Origin: Pseudomonadales bacterium
Lineage (GTDB): Bacteria > Pseudomonadota > Gammaproteobacteria > Steroidobacterales > Steroidobacteraceae
Assembly (NCBI GenBank): GCA_020442965.1
Contig: JAGRJB010000109.1
Coordinates: 1 to 6,677, forward strand
Direction of reading: 5' to 3'
DNA length: 6,677 bases
In this document: positions 1 to 6,677 of the stretch, piece after piece
Layout: each line of letters opens with the position of its first letter
How positions within the stretch are numbered: the stretch's first letter is position 1
Notes under the pieces: generated by a model
The model's input: the letters and a program-made list of their open reading frames with translations, nothing else
Database searches by the model: none
What the model was told of the DNA's origin: nothing
Position numbers and translations under genes: made by a program

Positions 1-100
1 CGACCAGTTCGACGATCCAGCCCGGCAGGGGCGAATCGCCGGCATCGCGTTGCCGCCCGTTCTGGCCAATATCGAACCAGACAGAACCGGAAATCCGGCT
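1..100 (-). other. Start of a seventh SdrD B-like unit, cut by the window edge
   Basis: Residues 2068-2100 read RISGSVWFD, then an Asn/Gly/Arg/Asp-rich loop (D2077 to D2089), then LPGWIVELV. This matches the opening of the upstream SdrD B-like units, with the calcium-type loop followed by the L-P-G-x-x-V-x-L strand. Only the first quarter of the unit is inside the window. The gene therefore continues to the left with at least one more module. Confidence 0.85.
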
Positions 101-3100
101 CCCCTGTTGCAGGGGCACCGACAATGTCGATTCATTATTGTTTTGCAAGCCATTTGGCTCACCACCCCCATCGACACGAACCGTGTTGACGAGCGGCGAG
201 TTGGCGGCAGCGCCCGCGGTAACATCCACATTCAAAGTGATCGCCGCAGCCGTGCCGCCGTTCGAGGCGAGAACAACCGAGCTGGTGCAAGTCGCAGTCT
301 GACTACCGACGACCGTGGTCGCACAATCCCAGCCCGTGCCCGTCGGAACCTCGGCCACCGTCATGCCGGCTGGCAGCGTGTCGACGACGGTGTAGACACC
401 GGTCGTGTCGAGCGCCTGCGCGACGTTTCTGACGACGATCGAGAAGCTGCCGCGATTCGACTCCGTAAAGATCGCCGGTGTCGCGGTCTTCACAACCGTG
501 ACGTCGGGACCGAGGTAGCGGAAGCCGACCGGCGTCGCCGTGCCCGTACCACCGAGTGGCACGTTGACAGTTTGCGGATCGTTGCCTGTTGTGAGCTCCG
601 TGCCGGCCGGATCGGTAACGTCCGCTGACGTCGGGCCGGCTGGGACCGGAACGCGGTAGTCGCCGTTGCCGTCGGTGTTCACGGTGCGCGGCCGACCGTC
701 GGATCCCTGCACTGTCACGACGGTGTTGGTCAGATTCGGTTCGCCCGGATCCTGGGTGCCATTGTTGTTCGGATCAAAGAACGCGTGACCCGCGAGGTAC
801 GACGGTGTTTCGCCGAAATTGAAAGCGACACCCGTGCCGCCCGCAGGCACCGTTATGTTGCTGATGGCACTCGTACCTGCCGCACCCGCCGTACCAACTG
901 GTGCACCGCCGAAGTTACCCGGCGAATCGAGCCCGTCGGCGTAACTCGCTGGCTGCGTCTGCGTCACCGCGTAGGTACCCGCTGGCAGACCATCGAACAG
1001 GTAGGCGCCGTTCGCATCGGTCGTCACGATGCAGGTCGTGATGACCGTACAGACATCCGCGCCGCCCAGCGTCGTGCCGGACAGGGTGATCGTGACGGTC
1101 GGCAGGCGCTCCTCACCGGTATCCGCCACGCCATCGTTGTTGAGGTCGACGTAGGCCAAGCCAGCCAATGACGCTGGACGTTCGCCGAAATGGTAGTTCA
1201 TCGCCGCAGCGCCCGTGGGCAGCACGATCGTGCTCATCACGTCGTTAGTGACGGCCGAACCGGTCACCGTGCCATTGATCTGGCCGACTGACTCCGCGCC
1301 GTCGCTGTATTGGTCGAGCGGCGCGCTCGCCTGCGGTTGCTCGGTTAGCGTGTAACCAGCCGAATCACTCGCCGGCAGACTGGGAAAGGCGTAGTTGCCA
1401 TTGGCATCGGTCACTGCCGTACACGGACTCGGGCTGATGACCGTACAGACGTTCACGCCGTTCGCCGCGTTGCCCGAGAGCGTGATCGTGACGCCGGGAA
1501 TACCCCGTTCACCGGTGTCGCGTGCGCCATTGCCATTGGTATCGACATAGACCGAGCCGCTGAGGCCTTGCCCCTGCACGCCGAAGTCGTAGTTCTGACC
1601 GTTGGCACCTGCGGTCACGGGGATGGTTGCCGATGCATTCGTGCCAACACTTGGAGTGTTAGCGCCTTGACCATTGCCACCCAGCGTGCCGTTGAACGTG
1701 CCCGTGGTGGTGAGTCCGGGTATGGCTGTTTGCGTCAGGGTATAACTACCTGGACGCAGTGTGGCACAGAGCGGATTCGGATCGCCCGTCACCGGGAACG
1801 CGTAGCTACCGGTCGCCGACGTTGTCGTCGAACAGTTGACCGCTTGCGCCGTATCCGTGGTGCCGGTCAGCGTGATCGAAACGCCAGCGACCCCGGAGTT
1901 CTCCGTACCGTCGCGGACTGCGTTCGCGTTCGGGTCGATATAGACCCGGCCTGCCAACTGCGCACCGGCGAGCTCACCGAAGTTACGCTCCGTCAGGTTG
2001 GCCGCCGGGTCGACAACTATGCCGCCCGTGGCCGGAATCGTCTCGCCCACCGCACGACCGCGGCTGTTAGCGATTACGTTGCCCGCCCCAGTGCCGTTCT
2101 GGTCCGCGCCATCGGCGAAGCCCGTGGGCTCGTTGACCTGCGTGACCACATAGCCCGTCGCATCGGATGGCGGCAGGTTGCTGAAGGCGTACGCACCACT
2201 TGCGGTGGTGTTCTGCGTGAGCGTGATCGCGTTGCCCGCATAGTCGGTACCGGACAAGCGGATCTGCACCGGATTGGTCGTACCGTTGATGCCCGTCTCG
2301 CCGCCCTCGCGGTTGCCGTTGTCGTTGGCGTCGACATAGACAAAGCCAGACCACTGCGCCGGCGAGTATTCCTGGAAGTTGTAGTTGGTCGCCTGCGTGT
2401 TCGCGGTCAGTGTGAGCCCGCTGATTCGGTTCTGTGCCGCCGTATTGCCACAATTCGCGGGCGGCGGACAGTTGAGCGACGCCGTGCCGCCGGCTCCCAC
2501 ACCGACAAATTCGGCACTATCCGCATACGCACCCGGCTGCGTCTCCGTGACCGTGTAGTCGCCGGGCGGCAGGTTGTTGAAGAGATACGCGCCAGCGCCG
2601 TTCGTCTGCACGGTAACCACCGGCCCAGCACCGATCGCGTTGCCGTACATATCAGTACCCGTGAGGGCCAGCGTGACACTACCGATCGCCTCGCCCGCGC
2701 CAAACGTGTTGTCGCGGTTGTTGTCGGCATAGACGTTGCCCGCGAGACTCGCGCGTTGCACTTGCACAACGGCCGTCTTCGAGTTGTTTCCGGGTACGGT
2801 GTCGCGGGACACCGGGTTGCCACTGCCGTCCAGGCCCGGCGAGATCGTCGCTGTGTTGGCCACGTTGCTGCCGATCGCACCGGAGTACGGGTACTCTGGC
2901 CGTGCAGTGATGTGCAGCGTGATCGTGTTAGCAGCACCCGGTTGCAAGTCACCGTGCAGATCGCAGGTCACCGTAACCGTCGTGGTGCCCGTGTCGTTGC
3001 ACACGAGAGAGCTGATCACCGTCGCCGTACCGCCCCACTCCGCTGCGGGGGCCGTGACGATACCGACACGTTTGAAGCCCGGCGGGAGCACATCCACGAT

Positions 3101-6100
3101 TCGCACCAGGTCTGTCGCCGACGGGCCGTTGTTGCGTATCACGACCGCAAACTCGGTCGGTTGATTGATGTTCACCGGTGGCGGCGTGATCAGGGTCTTG
3201 CTGACGACCTCAAGATCGGTCGAAGGCAGCACCGTGGTGTTCTCGGATACGATGTTGTTGGCTGGCAGAGTGTCGTAGCCATCGCTGGTCTCGTCGGAAC
3301 GCACTTGTGCACCGTTCACGAACGTGAGTGACCCAGACGGCGCGGGACCGGCGACGGTAAAGGAGACGTCGAAGCGAATGATCTCGCCTGCGTCGAGGTA
3401 GTTGTTTGCGGCAGTGGGCGACGCCACGCAGCGAATTTGTCCAGCAACCGGTGAGTTGATCGTACAGGCTGGCGCACGCGTACCGGTCGTGTTGGTGGAG
3501 CCCAGCACAGCGGTCGACGGGGTCATGGTATAGCCCGCAGGCACCGCGCCGGGAATATCGATCAGCTCGACATTCGTTGCGCGCGACGGACCGTCGTTCT
3601 GAATCGTGACTTGATAGAGAAGCGGAGCACCATACGGAACCGGATCGCCACCGGCAGGTTCCTGCTTGGTCACGATCAGATCCAGGTCCGGCACAATCAC
3701 ATTGTGCGTAACCGACGCGGAATCGACCGCCGTGTTCGCACCCTGATTGGTGACCGTCGTAATAGTCGCCGTGTTGGTGTGGCTACCGGGGTTCGGCGGT
3801 GTGCCGGGGAACGGATAGTGGGCAATCGCCTGGAAAGACATCTGGTAAGTCTGGCCACGCGTCATCGTGCCGAGCGGACAGCTCGCGACGTTGGCGACGA
3901 ACGTACAGGTGATGCCGGACTTGGTTGTACTGACCGAACCGGCGAGCACGCTGAAGCGCGCCGGATCGATCGGATCGCTGACCACCACCGTCGAAGCGGG
4001 ATTCGGGCCCACGTTGGTAAAGCTCATCGTGTACGTGAACGGCACACCGACCACGACCGGATTCGGGTTGACCGTTTTCTGAGTGACTGAGACGTCCGCG
4101 ATCGGATCGATCGTGACACTCGCGGGATCATTGTTGTTGGCGCCGTTCGAATCGACGGCGTCGGGCGAACTGACGAATGCCTGGTTGTTGAACGTGCCGC
4201 TCTCCACCGCACGCGACATCTCGATCAGAATCGTGCGCGATTGCGCGGGCGCCAGATTGTTGAGCGTGCAGGTGACTGACGCTCCAGAGCGGGTGCATGT
4301 ATCGCCAGCCGGCGCGGTGAGTGTCACGCCACTGGTGAACGGCGCGGGATTGATGTACTCGCCCAGCGTATTGGCAACGTGGACGGTCGGTGCGGTATCG
4401 GTACCGTTGTTAGTGACGATCAGACGCCAGACGTAGTTCGACTGGCTGGTCGGCACGGTGAGCGATTCGACGAACGGCCCGGCAGTCGTGGAGCCGACTG
4501 TCTTGTCGATTGCGAGATCGACAGTGCGCGTGGTCGCAACGACACCGATATTGCCGGTGCAGTCATTGACCTCATTGGCCGTATTGTTCCCAGCCGGATC
4601 GAGCGGCGTGGCCAGCGAATTGGCGGTGGAGCCCGTGCAAGCCTGGTTGGTGATGGTCGGGAACGGTGGTGATGCGCCGATACCGGTCGCCTGACTGGTT
4701 AGTTGCACCGTGGTCGTGGCACCATTGGCGAGACTGCCGGCACCGGTCGTTTCGCAGGTGACCGTCGCAGGCCCCGGAATGGGACCTGCCGGGCAAGTCC
4801 AGCCGGGCGTCAGAACGCCGGTGAAAATCTCATTCGCACCGAAGGCATCCGTGATGCGCAGTGGTGTACCGGGCCCATAGACCGACGCTGCAACACCGTT
4901 GTTGCGCACGACAATGGTCGAGGTGATCGTGGCGCCCTGTGAAACGGGATTCGGCGACTTGCTCTTGGTCACCGACAAGTCGGCAAACGGTTCTACGACC
5001 GTGATCGGGAGCGTCACGGAGTCGTTTCCGGCAACCGGATCGGTAACGCCCGTCGGCGGCGTGACCTGCGCGGTGAGATTGCCCGTCATCGCCGCAGCGG
5101 GCGTGGTCGCCACTAGGGTGAAGACCTGGTTGTTACCGGAGGCAATGGTGCCGCCGACGCAGGTGACGGTCCAGCCCGCAGCAGTGCTGCCCGTGGAGCT
5201 GCAGCCGGCTGGCAGTGCCCCAAGCACGAAGCCCGCTGGAATTGTACCGACGATCGTCGCCCCGTTGACCGGCTGCGGGCCGATATTGCGTAGCGTCAGT
5301 GGAATGGTGACCGCCGTGTTGGTAATGGCGGGGTTGTTGGAGATCGAGATCAGCGCCTGCAGATCGGTGCCCGGCGTCACGTTGACGACGACATTCGGCG
5401 TGCTGTCGTTCGACGCGGCGCGATCAAGAATGTTGCTGTTGCTCGAGGCGATTTGCGCCGAGTTCGTGATCGTGCCGGTAATGCCCTTGTTGACGCGTCC
5501 TTGAATCGTTATGGGCGGATAATTACCCTGGGTCGCGGCACCCGTGTAGTTACAGACCACGTTTGGTACACCAGCGTTGACCGTGCAGCTCCAACTGGTG
5601 CCGCTCGCTGTGACATTGTTCAGATCGCTCTGTGGTGGGAGATTGTCGGTTACACGAACCGCGTTGGTGATGTCAGGGCCGCCGTTGCTGGTAGCCAGGG
5701 TATAGCTCAGCGTCGCACCACCCGGCAATGTCGTGGCGCTCGGCGACTTGGCAACGGCGAGATCCACGCCGAGACGAACGGTCGGATTGCGGCTCAAGCT
5801 GTTGTTGCCGCCGTTCGGATCGGTTACGCCGCCTGGCGGCGCAATGGAGGCTGTGGTGCCTGCGGAGGACGGTGCAGCAATCGCAACCGCGGAATAGACG
5901 ATATCGACCGACGAACCGGATGGAAAGGCGTTGATCGGGCAGTTCAGCAGCTGCGAACCGACTGCTCCCAAGAGTGAACACGAGGCCGGAAATGCGATGC
6001 CAGGCTGATTGAGAACCTGAAAGCTCGATGCCACGTTGATAGTCAATGGCGCGTTGTTGGCGTTGCCCGGACCATTGTTGGTGGTACGAACAGTGAACTG

Positions 6101-6301
6101 CACCGTTGCGCCATTCGGCACAGGGTCGGGAGTCCACGTGTAGGCCGCGACCGAAACGTCCGCGCTCTGTGCCGCTGCCGTGCCCGGAGCGCCCAGCGCT
6201 GCCAACGCGACGGCTGCGAGTGCCCAGCAGCTGAGAGTGCGACCTAGCTGTCGCGCCGCTGCCGGTACTGACGCTACCGACCACCTGTTTTCAAATCGCA
6301 T
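1..6301 (-). CDS. Giant secreted DUF11 / SdrD B-like repeat protein (3' partial)
   Basis: My codon-by-codon translation from 6301 to base 2 gives 2,100 codons with no stop, and the frame leaves the window at base 1. The ATG is the only possible start: an in-frame TAG (6304-6302) directly precedes it, a GGAGAGG site lies 5 nt upstream, and the next methionine is residue 405. Order of parts: signal peptide (1-44), eight DUF11-type units (48-1183), six SdrD B-like units (1184-1931), one DUF11 unit (1932-2067), and a further SdrD B-like unit cut at residue 2100. Composition is rich in Thr, Asn, Gly, Ala and Val, with 12 lysines and 28 cysteines in the mature part. No enzyme motif is visible. Families of this kind form long extracellular stalks or adhesins in Gram-negative and Gram-positive bacteria. 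An adhesin or surface-filament role is inferred; the ligand is unknown. The anchor (for example IPTL-CTERM, an outer-membrane domain or free secretion) lies outside the window. No neighbouring gene is visible. Confidence 0.95.
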   Translation of the reverse strand, partial: MRFENRWSVASVPAAARQLGRTLSCWALAAVALAALGAPGTAAAQSADVSVAAYTWTPDPVPNGATVQFTVRTTNNGPGNANNAPLTINVASSFQVLNQPGIAFPASCSLLGAVGSQLLNCPINAFPSGSSVDIVYSAVAIAAPSSAGTTASIAPPGGVTDPNGGNNSLSRNPTVRLGVDLAVAKSPSATTLPGGATLSYTLATSNGGPDITNAVRVTDNLPPQSDLNNVTASGTSWSCTVNAGVPNVVCNYTGAATQGNYPPITIQGRVNKGITGTITNSAQIASSNSNILDRAASNDSTPNVVVNVTPGTDLQALISISNNPAITNTAVTIPLTLRNIGPQPVNGATIVGTIPAGFVLGALPAGCSSTGSTAAGWTVTCVGGTIASGNNQVFTLVATTPAAAMTGNLTAQVTPPTGVTDPVAGNDSVTLPITVVEPFADLSVTKSKSPNPVSQGATITSTIVVRNNGVAASVYGPGTPLRITDAFGANEIFTGVLTPGWTCPAGPIPGPATVTCETTGAGSLANGATTTVQLTSQATGIGASPPFPTITNQACTGSTANSLATPLDPAGNNTANEVNDCTGNIGVVATTRTVDLAIDKTVGSTTAGPFVESLTVPTSQSNYVWRLIVTNNGTDTAPTVHVANTLGEYINPAPFTSGVTLTAPAGDTCTRSGASVTCTLNNLAPAQSRTILIEMSRAVESGTFNNQAFVSSPDAVDSNGANNNDPASVTIDPIADVSVTQKTVNPNPVVVGVPFTYTMSFTNVGPNPASTVVVSDPIDPARFSVLAGSVSTTKSGITCTFVANVASCPLGTMTRGQTYQMSFQAIAHYPFPGTPPNPGSHTNTATITTVTNQGANTAVDSASVTHNVIVPDLDLIVTKQEPAGGDPVPYGAPLLYQVTIQNDGPSRATNVELIDIPGAVPAGYTMTPSTAVLGSTNTTGTRAPACTINSPVAGQIRCVASPTAANNYLDAGEIIRFDVSFTVAGPAPSGSLTFVNGAQVRSDETSDGYDTLPANNIVSENTTVLPSTDLEVVSKTLITPPPVNINQPTEFAVVIRNNGPSATDLVRIVDVLPPGFKRVGIVTAPAAEWGGTATVISSLVCNDTGTTTVTVTCDLHGDLQPGAANTITLHITARPEYPYSGAIGSNVANTATISPGLDGSGNPVSRDTVPGNNSKTAVVQVQRASLAGNVYADNNRDNTFGAGEAIGSVTLALTGTDMYGNAIGAGPVVTVQTNGAGAYLFNNLPPGDYTVTETQPGAYADSAEFVGVGAGGTASLNCPPPANCGNTAAQNRISGLTLTANTQATNYNFQEYSPAQWSGFVYVDANDNGNREGGETGINGTTNPVQIRLSGTDYAGNAITLTQNTTASGAYAFSNLPPSDATGYVVTQVNEPTGFADGADQNGTGAGNVIANSRGRAVGETIPATGGIVVDPAANLTERNFGELAGAQLAGRVYIDPNANAVRDGTENSGVAGVSITLTGTTDTAQAVNCSTTTSATGSYAFPVTGDPNPLCATLRPGSYTLTQTAIPGLTTTGTFNGTLGGNGQGANTPSVGTNASATIPVTAGANGQNYDFGVQGQGLSGSVYVDTNGNGARDTGERGIPGVTITLSGNAANGVNVCTVISPSPCTAVTDANGNYAFPSLPASDSAGYTLTEQPQASAPLDQYSDGAESVGQINGTVTGSAVTNDVMSTIVLPTGAAAMNYHFGERPASLAGLAYVDLNNDGVADTGEERLPTVTITLSGTTLGGADVCTVITTCIVTTDANGAYLFDGLPAGTYAVTQTQPASYADGLDSPGNFGGAPVGTAGAAGTSAISNITVPAGGTGVAFNFGETPSYLAGHAFFDPNNNGTQDPGEPNLTNTVVTVQGSDGRPRTVNTDGNGDYRVPVPAGPTSADVTDPAGTELTTGNDPQTVNVPLGGTGTATPVGFRYLGPDVTVVKTATPAIFTESNRGSFSIVVRNVAQALDTTGVYTVVDTLPAGMTVAEVPTGTGWDCATTVVGSQTATCTSSVVLASNGGTAAAITLNVDVTAGAAANSPLVNTVRVDGGGEPNGLQNNNESTLSVPLQQGSRISGSVWFDIGQNGRQRDAGDSPLPGWIVELV
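101..508 (-). other. Ninth DUF11-type unit between SdrD B-like units, residues 1932-2067
   Basis: After six SdrD B-like units the chain returns to a DUF11 unit. It has the first strand DVTVVK (1933-1938), a VVDTLPAGM segment with D1974, W1991-x-C1993 paired with C2005, and a closing VNTVRV strand with N2039. It then ends in an Asn-rich linker around 2052-2056. It keeps the lysine, aspartate and asparagine positions seen in most upstream units, including K1938, the only lysine after residue 1175. Its position breaks the simple order of a DUF11 stalk followed by an SdrD block. Confidence 0.85.
509..2752 (-). repeat. Array of six SdrD B-like (Cna-B-like) units, residues 1184-1931
   Basis: Each unit opens with L-x-G-x-[VA]-[YF]-x-D followed by an Asn/Asp/Gly calcium-type loop, then a [VI]-T-[LI]-[ST]-G strand, an A-G-x-Y-x-F-x-x-L-P turn and a Y-x-[VL]-T-[EQ] strand. 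The longer units add a [YF]-[AS]-D lobe, and the units close on [FY]-x-F-G-E or a variant. First loop aspartates are at 1193, 1324, 1456, 1587, 1719 and 1843, so the period is 131, 132, 131, 132 and 124. The best loops are DTNGNGARDTGE (1587-1598), DLNNDGVADTGE (1719-1730) and DPNNNGTQDPGE (1843-1854). The loops at 1193 and 1456 are degenerate. The sixth unit is about 30 residues shorter because it lacks the Y-A-D-G lobe. In staphylococcal Sdr proteins the B repeats bind calcium and become rigid; the same role here is inferred. There is no lysine in this block, so Lys-Asn isopeptide bonds are excluded within it. Confidence 0.9.
2753..6160 (-). repeat. Array of eight DUF11-type beta-sandwich units, residues 48-1183
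   Basis: Unit starts are marked by a D-[LV]-x-[VIL] strand at about residues 48, 180, 313, 441, 595, 736, 872 and 1029. Typical landmarks follow in order: an x-P-x-P-V-x-x-G turn, a [FY]-x-[VI]-x-x-x-N-x-G-P strand and turn (for example NNGP 75-78 and 1057-1060), a V-x-V-x-D-x-L-P-x-G segment (for example D1070), a Cys pair, and a closing N-x-A-x-[IV] strand (for example NTATI at 1149-1153) ahead of a D/N-rich linker. This is the DUF11 / TIGR01451 conserved-repeat pattern of large secreted proteins. Units diverge strongly, so no recent tandem expansion is apparent. Unit lengths run from 128 to about 155 residues. Unit 4 (441-594) is long and carries a second Cys pair (C555, C581). Units 1 and 3 lack the usual first-strand lysine. 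Unit borders are approximate, by eye. Confidence 0.88.
6170..6301 (-). other. Sec signal peptide, residues 1-44
   Basis: Residues 1-22 form an unusually long n-region with five arginines and no acid beyond E4. Residues 26-37 (WALAAVALAALG) are the hydrophobic core. GAPGTAAA leads to an A-x-A cleavage site after A44, so the mature protein would begin QSADVSV. At 44 residues it is longer than most Sec signals, but no start codon lies upstream and no nearby internal methionine offers a shorter form. C25 (context TLSC) precedes the hydrophobic core and does not fit a lipobox, so a lipoprotein is unlikely. The signal predicts export to the periplasm, which agrees with the paired cysteines downstream. 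Confidence 0.88.
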
Positions 6302-6677
6302 CTAAACCTCTCCGTGATTCGGCTACGTGGGCGCATGCATCGCTGCACGCACGGCCCAAGCCTGGTCCCGCCAAACGGCGCAACCATCGCATTCTGTAAC
6401 TGGTCGGGAACCCGTTGTCCGGGGGCGTAAGGATCGAAGCTCGATTCCCTGAGATAGCCACTCGCACAACGTCTCCCTGTGCAAGGCACGCATCGGCCCG
6501 CACTCGTCTGACGATATGGAAAGCGAACGCTCGTTAAGTCACAAGCAGGTAGAGCACGCTTTCAGCGCGCTCAATTCGAGAGTGAGAAACGGATCGCTTT
6601 GTTAGCGGTTAGCGCGTGACACGCGTCTCAATCGCCAGTTGCTACTTTCCCTGACGAGGTCGAGTGCATAACGCTCA
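6302..6677. other. Upstream intergenic / leader region, no supported gene
   Basis: These 376 bases hold no reading frame that looks like a real gene on either strand. Short frames exist (minus 6503-6291 and 6489-6274, plus 6516-6605), but they lack a good ribosome site or recognisable protein features. The promoter of the giant gene is expected here. I see no convincing -35/-10 pair; TTGTGA at 6544-6539 has no good -10 at 16-18 bases. Two small sequence patterns stand out: a tandem GTTAGCG heptamer (6601-6614) and a 13-base odd palindrome CGCGTGACACGCG (6613-6625). The short imperfect hairpin at 6431-6447 has no T-tract and is not a terminator. Confidence 0.6.
6307..6313 (-). promoter_or_regulatory. 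Shine-Dalgarno site for the giant gene
   Basis: On the minus strand GGAGAGG lies five bases (TTTAG) before the ATG at 6301. It is a close match to the anti-Shine-Dalgarno complement at good spacing. With the in-frame TAG directly before the ATG, it fixes the start. Confidence 0.85.

Noticed and set aside
1568..3331. 587-codon plus-strand open frame, with similar plus-strand frames at 50-628, 785-1171, 3611-4090, 4379-4672, 4703-4942 and 5453-5977
   Set aside because: These sit in exact codon register opposite the giant gene. They are Arg-rich with no recognisable domain, and they exist because the sense strand rarely uses TTA, CTA or TCA codons in frame.
2736..5504. Plus-strand frames at 2736-3164, 4083-4436 and 4899-5504 with hydrophobic, protein-like composition
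   Set aside because: They are a second antisense frame of the same repeat units. Their Val/Pro/Thr composition mirrors the sense strand. No ribosome site or family motif supports them.
6224..6238. Lipobox around C25 in the signal peptide
   Set aside because: The context TLSC lacks a proper L-[AS]-[GA]-C pattern and comes before the hydrophobic core instead of after it. The A-x-A site after residue 44 fits better.
6431..6447. Short hairpin GGATCGA-AGC-TCGATTC as a terminator
   Set aside because: The stem is short and has an A-C mismatch in the minus-strand transcript. There is no following T-tract.
6274..6503. Two overlapping minus-strand frames of 70-71 codons just upstream of the giant gene
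   Set aside because: Both overlap the giant gene's start, and they conflict with each other. The one starting at 6503 has only a weak ribosome site and neither matches a family I know. They are more likely leader sequence.
6516..6605. 29-codon plus-strand frame beginning MESERSLSHKQ
   Set aside because: It has no Shine-Dalgarno site and no supporting context, and its length is common by chance.
6602..6676. Possible C-terminal end of an upstream minus-strand gene ending at TAA 6604-6602
   Set aside because: Only 24 codons are visible, with no recognisable motif. An open frame this short at the window edge is not evidence.

Overview
The window holds one protein-coding gene. It lies on the minus strand, starts at 6301 and is still open at base 1, giving 2,100 codons read here without a stop. 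It encodes a giant secreted repeat protein made of DUF11-type and SdrD B-like (Cna-B-like) beta-sandwich modules. The apparent plus-strand reading frames, including a 587-codon one at 1568-3331, are antisense shadows of this gene.

Layout in the direction of transcription, from right to left. Bases 6677-6302 are a non-coding leader with no convincing gene, followed by a strong Shine-Dalgarno site (6313-6307) and the ATG at 6301. Residues 1-44 are a long signal peptide. Residues 48-1183 are eight DUF11-type units of about 130-155 residues. Residues 1184-1931 are six SdrD B-like units, most with a 131-132 residue period and calcium-loop motifs. Residues 1932-2067 are a ninth DUF11 unit. At residue 2068 another SdrD B-like unit begins and is cut by the window edge. 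The C-terminus, and with it the mode of surface attachment or release, cannot be seen.

The organism is probably a GC-rich Gram-negative bacterium, most likely Pseudomonadota (beta or gamma). This is inferred from the GC-rich sequence, the alanine-rich Sec signal with an AAA-Q cleavage site, and the known spread of DUF11/SdrD B-like giant proteins in that group. No taxonomic marker gene is present.

The features most worth a second look are in the protein. Every module has an even number of cysteines. There are only 12 lysines in 2,100 residues, and seven of them sit at one position of the first strand of DUF11 units. That lysine covaries across the units with an aspartate and an asparagine, which resembles an intramolecular isopeptide triad. 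The SdrD B-like block has no lysine at all and appears to rely on calcium loops and disulfides instead.
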